Positions 36,064 through 45,231 of a stretch of 49,211 bases of DNA are shown here, piece by piece. A program made the position numbers and the translations under genes. The stretch is from Roseinatronobacter alkalisoli (GTDB lineage Bacteria; Pseudomonadota; Alphaproteobacteria; Rhodobacterales; Rhodobacteraceae). The stretch lies in contig NZ_JAQZSM010000026.1 in NCBI RefSeq assembly GCF_028745735.1, positions 1-49,211 of the forward strand. The letters run 5' to 3'. Under the pieces are notes generated by a model. It saw only the letters and a program-made list of their open reading frames with translations, searched no databases and had not been told where the DNA came from. Positions within the stretch are counted from its first letter, which is position 1, and each line of letters begins with the position of its first letter.

Positions 36064-38352
36064 ATGAACCTGGCCGTTACCAACCCGCAGGCAATTACGC
36101 CCCCGCCGTTTTCGGCAGGTCTGGACCAGTGGTCGCAAACCACGGGCCGCCCCGGAACACCGACATATGACACTGCCGCATATGCCGCTTTTGTGCCCGC
36201 TGACCCCGATTTCAGCGGCGCGCTGGAAATTCAGCATATCAGCGCCACGACGCGGCTGCGCTGGATGGGGGAAGTGCCGGTCCTGCCCGGCAGCTACCTG
36301 CGCGTACGCGCGCGCATCAAGGCAATGGCCGGTGTCATGCCGGATATACGCATTGCAACATGGGCGGGCGACAGCAGCGGCACCGAAATTCCGGGACTGA
36401 CAACCACCGGCCCACAGGTGACGCTGACCACCTATGGCCAGATTGTCGAAGTGTCGGCCATCATCGGCACCGGCGCGCGCCCGGGTGTGAACATGGTCTG
36501 GCCGCTGTCTGTGAATATCGCGCATGTGGGGCTGGACCTGACCGGCCCGACAGGCGGGGTGGTGCGCATCGATGACCTGATCATCGAGGATATTTCCGTC
36601 CTTTATACCCGCGACATGCTGGGCCTTGTCGATGTGCGCGATTTCGGCGCGCTGGGCGACGGGGCAAGCGATGATCACAGCGCGTTTCTGGCAGCGATGG
36701 CGGCGGCAAACGGGCGCAGCCTGCTGGTGCCAGAGGGCGTGTTTGCCCTTGGCGATGATCTGACGATCAGCATGCCCGCAGTGTTTCGCGGCACGCTGAG
36801 CATGGCGCCCGAAACCGTGCTGATCCTGCAGCAGAATTTCAACCTGCCCGGCTATGAAGCGGCCTTTGGCAGCGCTGAACTGGGGTTTCGCAAAGGGGTG
36901 CAGGCGCTGTTTCACAGCAATGAACATATGGAATTCAACCTGAAGGGGCGGCGCGTCCCCTTGACCGCGCCTGTCGATGTGTTCGCGCTTGCGGGCTATG
37001 ATGACACATCGCGGCGCAGGGTGCTGGCCGATGGTCAGCTGGATTTCATCAACAGCCCCGCATGGGACACTGAAACCGTGACGGGTATTGCCACCTACAC
37101 ACCATCCAGCCCGCTGTTGTTAAGCGGCATCAGCAATGTGGCCGCCATTCCCGTGGGTGCGCGCGTCAGCGGTGTCGGCGTGGGCCGCGAAGTATATGTG
37201 CGTGCGCGCAATGTGGCGGCGGGTACACTGACCCTCAGCCTGCCGCTGCATGGTGGCGCGATGACGCAGGAATTCACCTTTGAACGCTTCAGATACGGGC
37301 TGGATTTTTCGGGCTTTTCCAGTCTGCGCAATTTCGAATTCCACAATCTGGAATTCATCTGCCGTGGTCGCGGTTCGGCGGTCATGCTGGCCGAAGGGGG
37401 GCGGATTTTCCGCTTCCATCAATGCGATTTCAACCGCCCGCGCGACCGGGCCATCACATCGATCGGGGTGGCATGTCAGGGGTTGATGATCGACAATTGC
37501 CAGTTCAGCAGTTCGCAGATGACAATGAATTCGCAGGATCGCACGGTCATCGGCTTTAATGTCAACAATAACGATACCAAGATCCGCAACAACCGCGTTG
37601 TGCTGTGGGCGCATTTCGGGGTGGTGGCCGGCAGCGGCCATATCATCAGCGGCAATCACTTCTTTCAGGGTGATTCAACTGCCGCGGGCATACGTCAGGC
37701 AGGACTTGTCCTGAGTGCGGGAAATGTCAAAACCACCGTGACCGGCAATTACATAGATAATTGCTTTATCGAGATGACCAATGAACATGACGCCTTCCCC
37801 GACCATACCACGGGCTTTTCCTTTGGCGGGTTGACGGTCACCGGCAATATCTTCTTTGCGATCAGCGTCGCGCCATGGTTCCGTTACCTTGTGTTCAAAC
37901 CCTATGGGTCAGGGCATTTCATTCAGGGGCTGGTGGTTCAGGGCAATGTGTTCCGCCTGTCGGGCAACGCGATAGAGCGGGTGGAGGTCGTGGATACCAC
38001 ATTCGCGGGACTGCAATATAACCGCTTCCGCAATGTGCTGTTCCAGAACAACAGCTATAACGGCGTTGATTTCCCGACAGAAAGCCCGAGCGTCATCATT
38101 CATGAACAAAACACCGCAGCCACGAACTGGACCATCGATTCAGGTGGCAAAATGCCCTTTGGCGGGCGGGTGCGCACTGTGACATCGGTGGTCATGGAAG
38201 ATGCGGCGCGCGATGACAGCGACACAATCCGCCATGAGGCACCCTATGTGCAGGTCAATCAGGGACCGGACAGCAATCAGGCGCGGTTGCGCTGGCCGGT
38301 GGCCACACGCGGACGCGCGATTGTGACCATGCGCGTTGACCGCCCGCTATAG
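36064..38352 (+). CDS. Large pectate-lyase-like beta-helix protein (GH28-related)
   Basis: The 762-residue protein has an N-terminal beta-sandwich of about 180 residues that looks like a carbohydrate-binding module. It is followed by the hallmark VRDFGALGDGASDDHSAFLA, which opens the right-handed parallel beta-helix of pectate-lyase / GH28-related proteins and phage tailspikes. The rest is a repeated pattern of short strands with Asn/Gly turns (IRNNRVVLWAHFGVVAGSGH, VTGNYIDNC, VVQGNVFRL). There is no signal peptide, so export would need a dedicated system. An extracellular polysaccharide-binding or depolymerising role is inference. The ATG at 36064 has AGAGAGGG six bases upstream. The next gene lies on the opposite strand, six bases away. 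Confidence 0.8.
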   Translation: MNLAVTNPQAITPPPFSAGLDQWSQTTGRPGTPTYDTAAYAAFVPADPDFSGALEIQHISATTRLRWMGEVPVLPGSYLRVRARIKAMAGVMPDIRIATWAGDSSGTEIPGLTTTGPQVTLTTYGQIVEVSAIIGTGARPGVNMVWPLSVNIAHVGLDLTGPTGGVVRIDDLIIEDISVLYTRDMLGLVDVRDFGALGDGASDDHSAFLAAMAAANGRSLLVPEGVFALGDDLTISMPAVFRGTLSMAPETVLILQQNFNLPGYEAAFGSAELGFRKGVQALFHSNEHMEFNLKGRRVPLTAPVDVFALAGYDDTSRRRVLADGQLDFINSPAWDTETVTGIATYTPSSPLLLSGISNVAAIPVGARVSGVGVGREVYVRARNVAAGTLTLSLPLHGGAMTQEFTFERFRYGLDFSGFSSLRNFEFHNLEFICRGRGSAVMLAEGGRIFRFHQCDFNRPRDRAITSIGVACQGLMIDNCQFSSSQMTMNSQDRTVIGFNVNNNDTKIRNNRVVLWAHFGVVAGSGHIISGNHFFQGDSTAAGIRQAGLVLSAGNVKTTVTGNYIDNCFIEMTNEHDAFPDHTTGFSFGGLTVTGNIFFAISVAPWFRYLVFKPYGSGHFIQGLVVQGNVFRLSGNAIERVEVVDTTFAGLQYNRFRNVLFQNNSYNGVDFPTESPSVIIHEQNTAATNWTIDSGGKMPFGGRVRTVTSVVMEDAARDDSDTIRHEAPYVQVNQGPDSNQARLRWPVATRGRAIVTMRVDRPL

Positions 38353-38358
38353 CGCCGG

Positions 38359-39090
38359 TCAGCGGCGTATCGTCGCCCCGCGCAGCTGTTTTTCGACAGT
38401 GCGGACAATACGTTGCCTTTCACTGTCGAACGCGGCCGAATCCAGATCGAAATAGGACCATCCATTGGCGGCGCAGCGGGCCTTGATATCCTTGCTGTGC
38501 TGCACGATCTGGCGGGCCATGCGGTGCAGGTCGGCATCCGATCTGCTATGCGATGTCCAGCAATCATGGACCTTGCGAAAGGCGATCATGCTTTCGGCCT
38601 TGCGCGCGGGATCATCCAGCGCATAGCCGATGGCAAAGCATGGAACGCCGCGCCGCGTGGCCCAGTGGGGCAGCGTCACGCCATTGTCCAGAAATATGGT
38701 CCCTTCCAGCAACAGCCCTGTCGGATGGGCCAGCAACAGACGTTTGTAGATATATTTGACCAACCGCAGCTTTGTGGCCTGATCACACCCCAGATGGGTT
38801 GCATTGCGCAGCCTGTCGCCGGGAATGTGGTACAGCCGGTTGCGCAGCGCCACCTGCTGCGCCACCAGCGTCTTGCCGCAGCGCATTGCGCCGGTGACAA
38901 TGGATGACGGCACCGGCGCAGGGGCATAGGCGGCAATATCCGCGAACAGAAGCTGCAGATAGGCATCGACCCCGGCCTTTGTCTGTGCAGGCGGGCCATC
39001 CGGAAGGGGGATTACGGGCAATCCGTTGCGCGCAGGGTCCGGGGAAAACAGCCTGTGCCGTATGTTGTGTATGTGCTTTTTCAATTGCAT
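38359..39090 (-). CDS. P-loop NTPase/sulfotransferase-like protein
   Basis: The product, 243 residues from the chosen start, has a Walker A-like GAMRCGKTLVAQQ near residue 60. The fold after it looks like a small kinase or sulfotransferase, with TGLLLEGTIFLDNG as a possible Walker B strand and the C-terminal NGWSYFDLDSAAFDSERQRI. I do not recognise a defined family. It could modify glycans or act as a nucleoside-type kinase. Two starts are plausible: the ATG at 39090, after AAGGCAGG, and an ATG at 39153, after GAAGG. It ends six bases from the convergent beta-helix gene, which suggests the two travel together. Confidence 0.65.
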   Translation of the reverse strand: MQLKKHIHNIRHRLFSPDPARNGLPVIPLPDGPPAQTKAGVDAYLQLLFADIAAYAPAPVPSSIVTGAMRCGKTLVAQQVALRNRLYHIPGDRLRNATHLGCDQATKLRLVKYIYKRLLLAHPTGLLLEGTIFLDNGVTLPHWATRRGVPCFAIGYALDDPARKAESMIAFRKVHDCWTSHSRSDADLHRMARQIVQHSKDIKARCAANGWSYFDLDSAAFDSERQRIVRTVEKQLRGATIRR

Positions 39091-39306
39091 CCATACCTGC
39101 CTTGAGTCCAGACATCTTGTGCGCGCCCGGGGCGCAGGGTTCAAGCCTTTCATATCACCTTCGCGCGCCCCCTTTTGCCCACGCCCCTGTGACCGGCGCG
39201 CGTGTCTTTGTGCTGGATTGAAAGGCGCGTTCAGGTTAGACTTGGCAACAGACCCGAAAAATCGGGCAAAAACAGGCAAAAACAGCGGTTCTATCGAGGC
39301 AGTCGC

Positions 39307-40485
39307 ATGACAGAAATGGTTTATGGCACCGCGCCTATGCGCGTGGTGGACCCTATCCTTCCGCGTTGGTGGCGCACCATTGACAAGATGACCCTGACAG
39401 GGGTGTTGTTGCTGATGGCCGTGGGGTTGCTGCTGGGGCTTGCGGCATCTCCGCCTTTGGCCACGCGCAACGGGTTGCCGCCGTTCTTCTATGTGCAGCG
39501 GCAGGTGTTTTTCGGCATTCTGGGGCTGATAGCCATGCTGGGCCTGTCCATGTGTTCGCCCGAACGCATACGGCGTTTTGCGGTGGTGGGGTTCTTTGCC
39601 AGTCTGCTGGCGCTGATGCTGTTGCCGTTTTTCGGCACTGATTTCGGCAAGGGGGCCACGCGCTGGTTCAGCCTTGGTTTCGGGTCGTTCCAGCCGTCTG
39701 AATTTCTGAAACCCATGCTGGCAGTATTTGCCGCATGGCTTATGGCATCATCGCAGGACCTGAACGGCCCGCCGGGACGGGCGCTGTCCTTCGGGTTCAC
39801 GCTGCTTGTGGTGGGGTTTCTGGCCCTTCAGCCGGATTTCGGGCAGGCCGCGCTGATCGCCGCAGGCTGGATGATCATGTATTTCGTGGCCGGTGCGCCC
39901 ATGGCGCTGCTGGTGGGTATTGCCGGGCTGGTGGTTGTGGGTGGCTGGGCGGCCTATAATTCGTCTGAACATTTTGCCCGCCGTATTGACGGGTTTCTGG
40001 CCCCGGATGTGGACCCGCGCACCCAGATGGGCTATGCGCAGAACGCCATTTCCGAAGGCGGATTTTTCGGCGCGGGCGTGGGCGAAGGGCGCGTGAAATG
40101 GTCCCTGCCTGATGCGCATACCGATTTCATCATCGCTGTGGCCGCCGAAGAATACGGCTTCATTCTGGTGTTGTTCATCATCGGGCTTTACGCGCTGATC
40201 CTGCTGCGGTCGTTGTTCAGGCTGATGCGCGAACGCGATATTTTCATCCGTCTGGCAGGAACCGGCATTGTGGCGGTGTTTTCCATTCAGGCCATGATCA
40301 ATATGGGCGTTGCTGTGCGTTTGCTGCCGTCGAAAGGCATGACTTTGCCGTTCGTGTCCTATGGTGGGTCGTCCCTGCTTGCGACGGGCATGGCAATCGG
40401 TATGCTGCTGGCATTCACACGCACCAGACCACAGGGCGAGATTGGCGAGATTCTGTCGCGCCGTGGACTGGGTTCAGGGGGCTGA
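39307..40485 (+). CDS. ftsW: Divisome peptidoglycan polymerase FtsW
   Basis: The 392-residue SEDS protein has ten predicted helices. FtsW polymerises lipid II at the division septum together with a class B penicillin-binding protein. Recognisable SEDS stretches are [20 protein letters not shown], the loop [20 protein letters not shown], and [17 protein letters not shown]. The short N-terminal cytosolic part begins [20 protein letters not shown]. The gene is followed by murG after one base. Confidence 0.95.
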   Translation: MTEMVYGTAPMRVVDPILPRWWRTIDKMTLTGVLLLMAVGLLLGLAASPPLATRNGLPPFFYVQRQVFFGILGLIAMLGLSMCSPERIRRFAVVGFFASLLALMLLPFFGTDFGKGATRWFSLGFGSFQPSEFLKPMLAVFAAWLMASSQDLNGPPGRALSFGFTLLVVGFLALQPDFGQAALIAAGWMIMYFVAGAPMALLVGIAGLVVVGGWAAYNSSEHFARRIDGFLAPDVDPRTQMGYAQNAISEGGFFGAGVGEGRVKWSLPDAHTDFIIAVAAEEYGFILVLFIIGLYALILLRSLFRLMRERDIFIRLAGTGIVAVFSIQAMINMGVAVRLLPSKGMTLPFVSYGGSSLLATGMAIGMLLAFTRTRPQGEIGEILSRRGLGSGG

Positions 40486-40486
40486 C

Positions 40487-41587
40487 ATGGCCAAGACACC
40501 GCTTGTTCTGATTGCCGCCGGGGGCACGGGCGGGCATATGTTTCCTGCGCAGGCCCTGGCAGAGGCGCTGCTGGCGCGGGGCTGGCGGGTCAAGCTGTCC
40601 ACTGATGCGCGTGGCGCGCGCTATGCAGGCGGGTTTCCACAGGCGGTCAGGGTTGACAGGGTAAACGCCGCGACTTTCGCACGCGGCGGGGTGCTGGCAA
40701 AGGCGGTTGTGCCGCTGCGGCTGGCCGCGGGCGTTTTGCGTGCGATCATGGGCATGGTGTTGGACCGCCCGCGCGTTGTCGTGGGGTTTGGCGGCTATCC
40801 GACTGTGCCCGCGCTGGCGGCGGCGGTCGTGCTGCGCATTCCGCGCATGATCCATGAACAAAACGGTGTGCTGGGGCAGGTGAATGCGTTTTTTGCCAGG
40901 CGCGTCAACGCCCTGGCCTGCGGCACATGGCCGATTCAGGGCGCGGAGGGGGTTGAAGGCGTGTTCACCGGCAACCCCGTGCGCGCTGCTGTGCGCGACC
41001 GTGCGGGCGCAGGGTATATCGCGCCCGGTGATTACCCGATGGACCTGCTTGTCATTGGCGGCTCGCAGGGGGCGCGTATCCTGTCGGATGTCGTGCCGGA
41101 CGCGATTGCCGCGCTGCCTGACGATGTGAAACGCAATCTGACTGTGTCCCATCAGGCGCGCGAAGAAGATATTCCGCGCGTTGTCGCGGCCTATGACGCG
41201 GGCGGGGTCAGCGCAGAAATCGCGCCCTTTTTCGGCGATATTCCCCGCCGCCTGTCGGAATGCCAGCTGGTCATCAGCCGCGCGGGTGCGTCATCTGTCG
41301 CCGATATTTCGATTATCGGGCGCCCGTCGGTTCTGGTGCCCTATGCGGCGGCGGCGGGGAACCATCAGGCGGCGAATGCCAGAATGCTGTCGCGGGTGGA
41401 TGCGGCAGTGGTTTTCCCCGAATCACAATTCGCCGCCCCTGCGTTAAGCGAAACCCTGTTATCAATCCTGACCAATCCAAAAGCGGCCAATTCAATGGCG
41501 CGCGCCGCGCTGTCTGCCGGGCGCCCGGATGCGACAGAACATCTGGTCGCGCTGGTCGAATCCCTTGCCCGAAAGGAACAGCCATGA
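40487..41587 (+). CDS. murG: UDP-GlcNAc:lipid I N-acetylglucosaminyltransferase MurG
   Basis: MurG converts lipid I to lipid II on the inner face of the membrane by adding GlcNAc. The 366-residue GT-B enzyme has the glycine-rich loop [35 protein letters not shown], and the UDP-binding region [11 protein letters not shown] and [20 protein letters not shown]. It starts two bases after the ftsW stop and overlaps murC by four bases (ATGA), so the three genes are one operon. The order ftsW-murG-murC is the conserved dcw cluster order. Confidence 0.96.
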   Translation: MAKTPLVLIAAGGTGGHMFPAQALAEALLARGWRVKLSTDARGARYAGGFPQAVRVDRVNAATFARGGVLAKAVVPLRLAAGVLRAIMGMVLDRPRVVVGFGGYPTVPALAAAVVLRIPRMIHEQNGVLGQVNAFFARRVNALACGTWPIQGAEGVEGVFTGNPVRAAVRDRAGAGYIAPGDYPMDLLVIGGSQGARILSDVVPDAIAALPDDVKRNLTVSHQAREEDIPRVVAAYDAGGVSAEIAPFFGDIPRRLSECQLVISRAGASSVADISIIGRPSVLVPYAAAAGNHQAANARMLSRVDAAVVFPESQFAAPALSETLLSILTNPKAANSMARAALSAGRPDATEHLVALVESLARKEQP

Positions 41588-42996
41588 GTCCCGCCACAAA
41601 ACTGCCGACCGATATCGGCCCGATCCATTTCATCGGTATCGGCGGCATTGGCATGTCGGGCATTGCCGAAGTGCTGATGACACATGGCTACCGCGTGCAG
41701 GGGTCGGATATGAAGGCCAGCGCCATCACTGACCGGCTGGCGGAACTGGGTGCGGAAATCTTTGTCGGGCAGCGCGCGGAAAATATTGGTGATGCCGAAG
41801 TGATCGTGGTGTCCACGGCCATCAAACCCGACAATCCCGAACTGGCTGCAGCGCGGCGCGCGGGTTTGCCGGTGGTGCGCCGGGCGGAAATGCTGGCCGA
41901 ACTGATGCGCCTGCGTTCCAACATCGCAGTGGCGGGGACGCATGGCAAAACCACCACCACAACCATGGTCGCCACCCTGCTGGACCGTGGCGGGCTGGAC
42001 CCCACTGTCATCAATGGGGGCGTGATCCATGCCTATGGGTCCAATGCGCGCGCAGGCGCGGGGGAATGGATGGTGGTCGAGGCCGACGAATCCGACGGGT
42101 CGTTCAACCGGCTGCCTGCAACGATTGCGATTGTCACCAATATTGACCCCGAACATATGGAACACTGGGGCAGTTTCGATGCGCTGCGCAAAGGGTTTTA
42201 CGATTTTGTCAGCGGGATTCCCTTCTATGGGCTGGCAATCTGCTGCACGGATCATGCGGAAGTACAGGCACTGGTTGCCCGCCTGACCGACCGGCGCGTT
42301 GTGACTTTCGGGTTTAATGCGCAGGCCGATATCCGCGCGGTCAATCTGCACTATGACAAGGGAATCGCGAAGTTTGATATCGCGTTTCAGGATGAAGGCC
42401 GCGTGATCGAAGGGTGCAGCCTGCCGATGCCGGGGGATCACAATGTGTCCAATGCGCTGGCCGCTGTGGCAGCAGCGCGGCATCTGGGGATGAACGGCGC
42501 GGAAATCCGCGCGGCATTGGCCGGTTTCGGGGGTGTGAACCGCCGCTTTACCCGCGTGGGTGAAGCCGGGGGGGTGACCATCATCGATGATTACGGCCAT
42601 CACCCGGTCGAGATTGCCGCCGTGCTGCGTGCCGCGCGGCAGGCGCTGGGCGGGCAGGGGCGGGTGATTGCGGTGCATCAGCCGCACCGCTATTCGCGCC
42701 TGTCGAACCTGTTCGAGGAATTCTGCACCTGTTTCAATGAAGCCGATGTCGTGGGCATCGCGCCGGTCTATGCCGCCGGAGAAGACCCGATTGCGGGCGC
42801 CAGCCGCGATGACCTGCTGACCGGGCTGGCTGCGCATGGGCATCGCGCGGCCTATCCGGTGACCACAGAGGATGATCTGGAAGCGCTGGTACGCGCACAT
42901 GCAGGCCCCGGTGATATGGTTGTCTGCCTTGGCGCGGGCACGATTTCTGGCTGGGCACATGCGCTGTTGCCGCGCTTGCAGGCAAAGGCTGCCTGA
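41584..42996 (+). CDS. murC: UDP-N-acetylmuramate--L-alanine ligase MurC
   Basis: MurC adds L-alanine to UDP-MurNAc using ATP, the first amino acid of the peptidoglycan stem peptide. The 470-residue protein has the N-terminal UDP-binding [16 protein letters not shown], the ATP-binding [13 protein letters not shown] at about residue 116, and the ligase-family [15 protein letters not shown] near the C-terminal domain. It overlaps murG by four bases. In relatives murB and ddl usually follow; here a small membrane protein follows, overlapping the murC stop by one base. Confidence 0.96.
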   Translation: MSPATKLPTDIGPIHFIGIGGIGMSGIAEVLMTHGYRVQGSDMKASAITDRLAELGAEIFVGQRAENIGDAEVIVVSTAIKPDNPELAAARRAGLPVVRRAEMLAELMRLRSNIAVAGTHGKTTTTTMVATLLDRGGLDPTVINGGVIHAYGSNARAGAGEWMVVEADESDGSFNRLPATIAIVTNIDPEHMEHWGSFDALRKGFYDFVSGIPFYGLAICCTDHAEVQALVARLTDRRVVTFGFNAQADIRAVNLHYDKGIAKFDIAFQDEGRVIEGCSLPMPGDHNVSNALAAVAAARHLGMNGAEIRAALAGFGGVNRRFTRVGEAGGVTIIDDYGHHPVEIAAVLRAARQALGGQGRVIAVHQPHRYSRLSNLFEEFCTCFNEADVVGIAPVYAAGEDPIAGASRDDLLTGLAAHGHRAAYPVTTEDDLEALVRAHAGPGDMVVCLGAGTISGWAHALLPRLQAKAA

Positions 42997-43283
42997 TGGG
43001 GCCGGAGGTGCGTATCTATCTGTTCATGGCGGCGGCGGTCTTTGCCGGTGCTGTGCTGGGTTTTGTGTTGCTGCGCAATGGCTGGCGCAGGGCCTTTGGC
43101 GCGGTTGTGCTGGGCCATGTTCTGGCGGCGGGCGGGATGTTCTTGTCCTTGCGCGGCGGGTCCGGCCAGATGGACGGGCTGGCGATGGCCATTCTGCTGT
43201 CGGTTTTCGTGCTTCCTGCCATACTGGGCCTGATCATCGGGGGCTGTGTGGGGTGGTGGCGCAGGGGGCGCAGCAGTTTCTGA
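42996..43283 (+). CDS. Small inner-membrane protein, unknown family
   Basis: The 95-residue product has three predicted membrane helices (YLFMAAAVFAGAVLGFVLL, RAFGAVVLGHVLAAGGMFLS, AMAILLSVFVLPAILGLIIG) with a short basic C-terminus WWRRGRSSF. I do not recognise the family; it does not look like the DUF2484 protein that often lies between murC and murB. Its ATG overlaps the murC stop (TGATG), so it is translated by coupling as the last gene of the ftsW-murG-murC operon. A cell-envelope role is suggested only by that position. Confidence 0.7.
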   Translation: MGPEVRIYLFMAAAVFAGAVLGFVLLRNGWRRAFGAVVLGHVLAAGGMFLSLRGGSGQMDGLAMAILLSVFVLPAILGLIIGGCVGWWRRGRSSF

Positions 43284-43322
43284 GGGGGGGCTTGGGTGGC
43301 TGCCGCCCCCCAAACCCCCTGC

Positions 43323-43348
43323 CTGAAGGGGGGCACGCCCCCCTTCAG
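43323..43348. terminator. GC-rich palindrome after the ftsW-murG-murC operon
   Basis: CTGAAGGGGGGC and GCCCCCCTTCAG form a nearly perfect 11-base-pair hairpin with a four-base loop. It lies 39 bases after the last stop of the operon and between it and the convergent GMC gene, so it can end transcription from either side, although the T-run is poor. Confidence 0.6.
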
Positions 43349-43358
43349 AAACCCCGGT

Positions 43359-43379
43359 GGATATTTATACCAGACTGAA
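43359..43379 (+). repeat. Short intergenic motif GGATATTT...CCAGACTGAA, copy 2
   Basis: GGATATTTATACCAGACTGAA differs from the copy at 33028 by one inserted base and two substitutions and, like it, directly follows a strong GC-rich hairpin. It ends three bases before the convergent GMC stop codon. Confidence 0.55.
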
Positions 43380-43381
43380 CA

Positions 43382-44998
43382 TCAGGGCGCGGCGTCCTGC
43401 AGGATCATGTCGGCGGCTTTTTCGGCGATCATGATGACCGGGGCCTGGGTATTCCCCGAGGTGATGCGCGGCATGACCGAGGCATCTGCCACGCGCAGCC
43501 CGCCAATGCCCCTGACGCGCAGGCGCGGGTCGAGCACGGCGCGGTCGTCACTGCCCATGCGGGCAGTGCCTGTGGGATGAAAGATGGTCGAGGCGATGTC
43601 ACCCGCGCCGCGGGCCAGTTCGGCATCGGTCTGGTAGTCCGGGCCGGGCCTGAATTCCTGCGGGTGGTAGCGCGCCAGTGGCGCTTGTTCCATGATCCTG
43701 CGGGTCAGGCGGATGGCGCGGGCTGCCACCAGCCGGTCGGTGTCGGTTGACAGGTAATTCGGCCGGATCAGGGGATGGGTCTGTGGATCGGGGGAGGTGA
43801 GATGCACCTGTCCGCGGCTTTCGGGGCGCAGGTGGCACACGCTGGCGGTGATGGCGGGGAAGTTATGCGGCGGCTGGCCGAAGGCGTCCAGCGTGACAGG
43901 CTGGACATGGTATTCGAGATCCGGCGTGGCAATTGTGTCGCTTGAGCGCGCGAAGGCGCCGAGTTGGCTGGGAGCCATGGACATGGGGCCGGTCCGGCGC
44001 AGCATGTATTCCAGCCCGATCATGCCTTTGCCCCAGAGTGTCGCGGCCATTGTGTTGAGTGTCGGCACCCCCTGAACCCTGAAGGCGCAGCGGATTTGCA
44101 GATGATCCTGAAGGTTTTCACCCAGTTCGGGAATATCAAGAACCGGGGTGATGCCGTGGTTTGCCAGCAATTCCGCCGGTCCCAGACCCGATAGCTGCAT
44201 CAGATGCGGGGTCCCGATTGCGCCTGTGGCGAGAATGGTTTCGCGCCCGGCCTGTGCGCATGCAGGCGCGCCCTTGTGGCGGAAGCGCACGCCCGTGACC
44301 TGGCGTTCCGACAGGACCAGCCCTTCGGCCTGGGCATGGGTCAGCACGGTCAGGTTGGGCCGGCGCATGGCCGGGCGCAGGAAGCCGCGCGCGACCGACC
44401 AGCGCAGCCCCTTGCGCTGGTTGACCTTGAAATAGCCCACGCCGAAATTGTCGCCGAGGTTGAAATCCGGGGTTTCGGGAATGCCTGCTGCGATGGCGGC
44501 ATCTTTCCAGGCATCCAGAATTTCCCAGTGCAGGCGCTGCTGTTCGACACGCAATTCGCCGCCCGCGCCATGCTGGCCGGGAATTTCGCCCTGATAATAG
44601 TCTTCGGATTTCAGGAAATAGGGCAGCACATCGTCCCAGCCCCAGCCGGTATTGCCCATCTGCGCCCAGGTGTCGTAATCGGCGGCCTGTCCGCGCAGGT
44701 AAAGCATGCCATTGATGGAGGAGCACCCCCCCAGCAGCCGCCCGCGCGGGTACAGCAGGCTGCGCCCGTTCAGGCCGGGTTCCGGCGCAGTGCGGTAGCG
44801 CCAGTCGGTGCGCGGATTGTCGATGCAATACAGGTATCCGACCGGAATATGGACCCAGTGATACCTGTCGGACCCGCCCGCTTCCAGCAACAGAACGCGC
44901 GTGGCGGGGTTCGCGCTCAGGCGGTTTGCCAACACGCATCCGGCGGACCCCGCGCCCACGATGATGTAGTCGAATGTTCCGAAATCCTGCACGCCCAT
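43382..44998 (-). CDS. GMC family FAD oxidoreductase (choline dehydrogenase-like)
   Basis: The 538-residue flavoprotein has the FAD-binding VGAGSAGCVLANRLS near residue 13, the GMC signature GGCSSINGMLYLRGQAADYD, and the C-terminal catalytic region TIFHPTGTARMGSD with GNTQAPVIMIAEKAAD. Enzymes of this shape include choline, alcohol and polyethylene glycol dehydrogenases; the substrate is unknown. There is no BADH or betaine gene nearby to support choline. The ATG at 44998 gives the normal FAD-fold start; the open frame continues to 45085 but the added residues look non-coding. It is divergent from the ABC operon. Confidence 0.92.
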   Translation of the reverse strand: MGVQDFGTFDYIIVGAGSAGCVLANRLSANPATRVLLLEAGGSDRYHWVHIPVGYLYCIDNPRTDWRYRTAPEPGLNGRSLLYPRGRLLGGCSSINGMLYLRGQAADYDTWAQMGNTGWGWDDVLPYFLKSEDYYQGEIPGQHGAGGELRVEQQRLHWEILDAWKDAAIAAGIPETPDFNLGDNFGVGYFKVNQRKGLRWSVARGFLRPAMRRPNLTVLTHAQAEGLVLSERQVTGVRFRHKGAPACAQAGRETILATGAIGTPHLMQLSGLGPAELLANHGITPVLDIPELGENLQDHLQIRCAFRVQGVPTLNTMAATLWGKGMIGLEYMLRRTGPMSMAPSQLGAFARSSDTIATPDLEYHVQPVTLDAFGQPPHNFPAITASVCHLRPESRGQVHLTSPDPQTHPLIRPNYLSTDTDRLVAARAIRLTRRIMEQAPLARYHPQEFRPGPDYQTDAELARGAGDIASTIFHPTGTARMGSDDRAVLDPRLRVRGIGGLRVADASVMPRITSGNTQAPVIMIAEKAADMILQDAAP

Positions 44999-45191
44999 CC
45001 CCCCGGTTTTGGGCAGTGTGGCCAAGCGTGCGGGGGGCTTCAAGCGGGAAAATGTCGCACAGCGCCGCGGCTTGAATTTTTCCAAGTGATCAAATTTCTT
45101 GCATCATCGTGGCGAATGCCCAAGAATACATCATTATGACGCCGCCATGGGTGGCGCCTGCGTCCGCGCGATGACAGATTGCCAAACACCA

Positions 45192-45211
45192 CTTACGCAA
45201 ATTGACGTAAG
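45192..45211. promoter_or_regulatory. Inverted repeat CTTACG-N8-CGTAAG
   Basis: The palindrome lies 21 bases upstream of the substrate-binding protein start. It contains TTGCGTAA on the minus strand, the same core as the motifs at 26912 and 35217. A regulator site for the ABC operon is likely; the regulator is not in the immediate neighbourhood. Confidence 0.45.
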
Positions 45212-45231
45212 ACCAACAGGAGGGTTCTTGA

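Noticed and set aside
45086-45231. A possible TPP riboswitch before the NMT1/THI5-type ABC operon
   Set aside because: The conserved THI-box words are absent; only the CTTACG/CGTAAG palindrome is seen.
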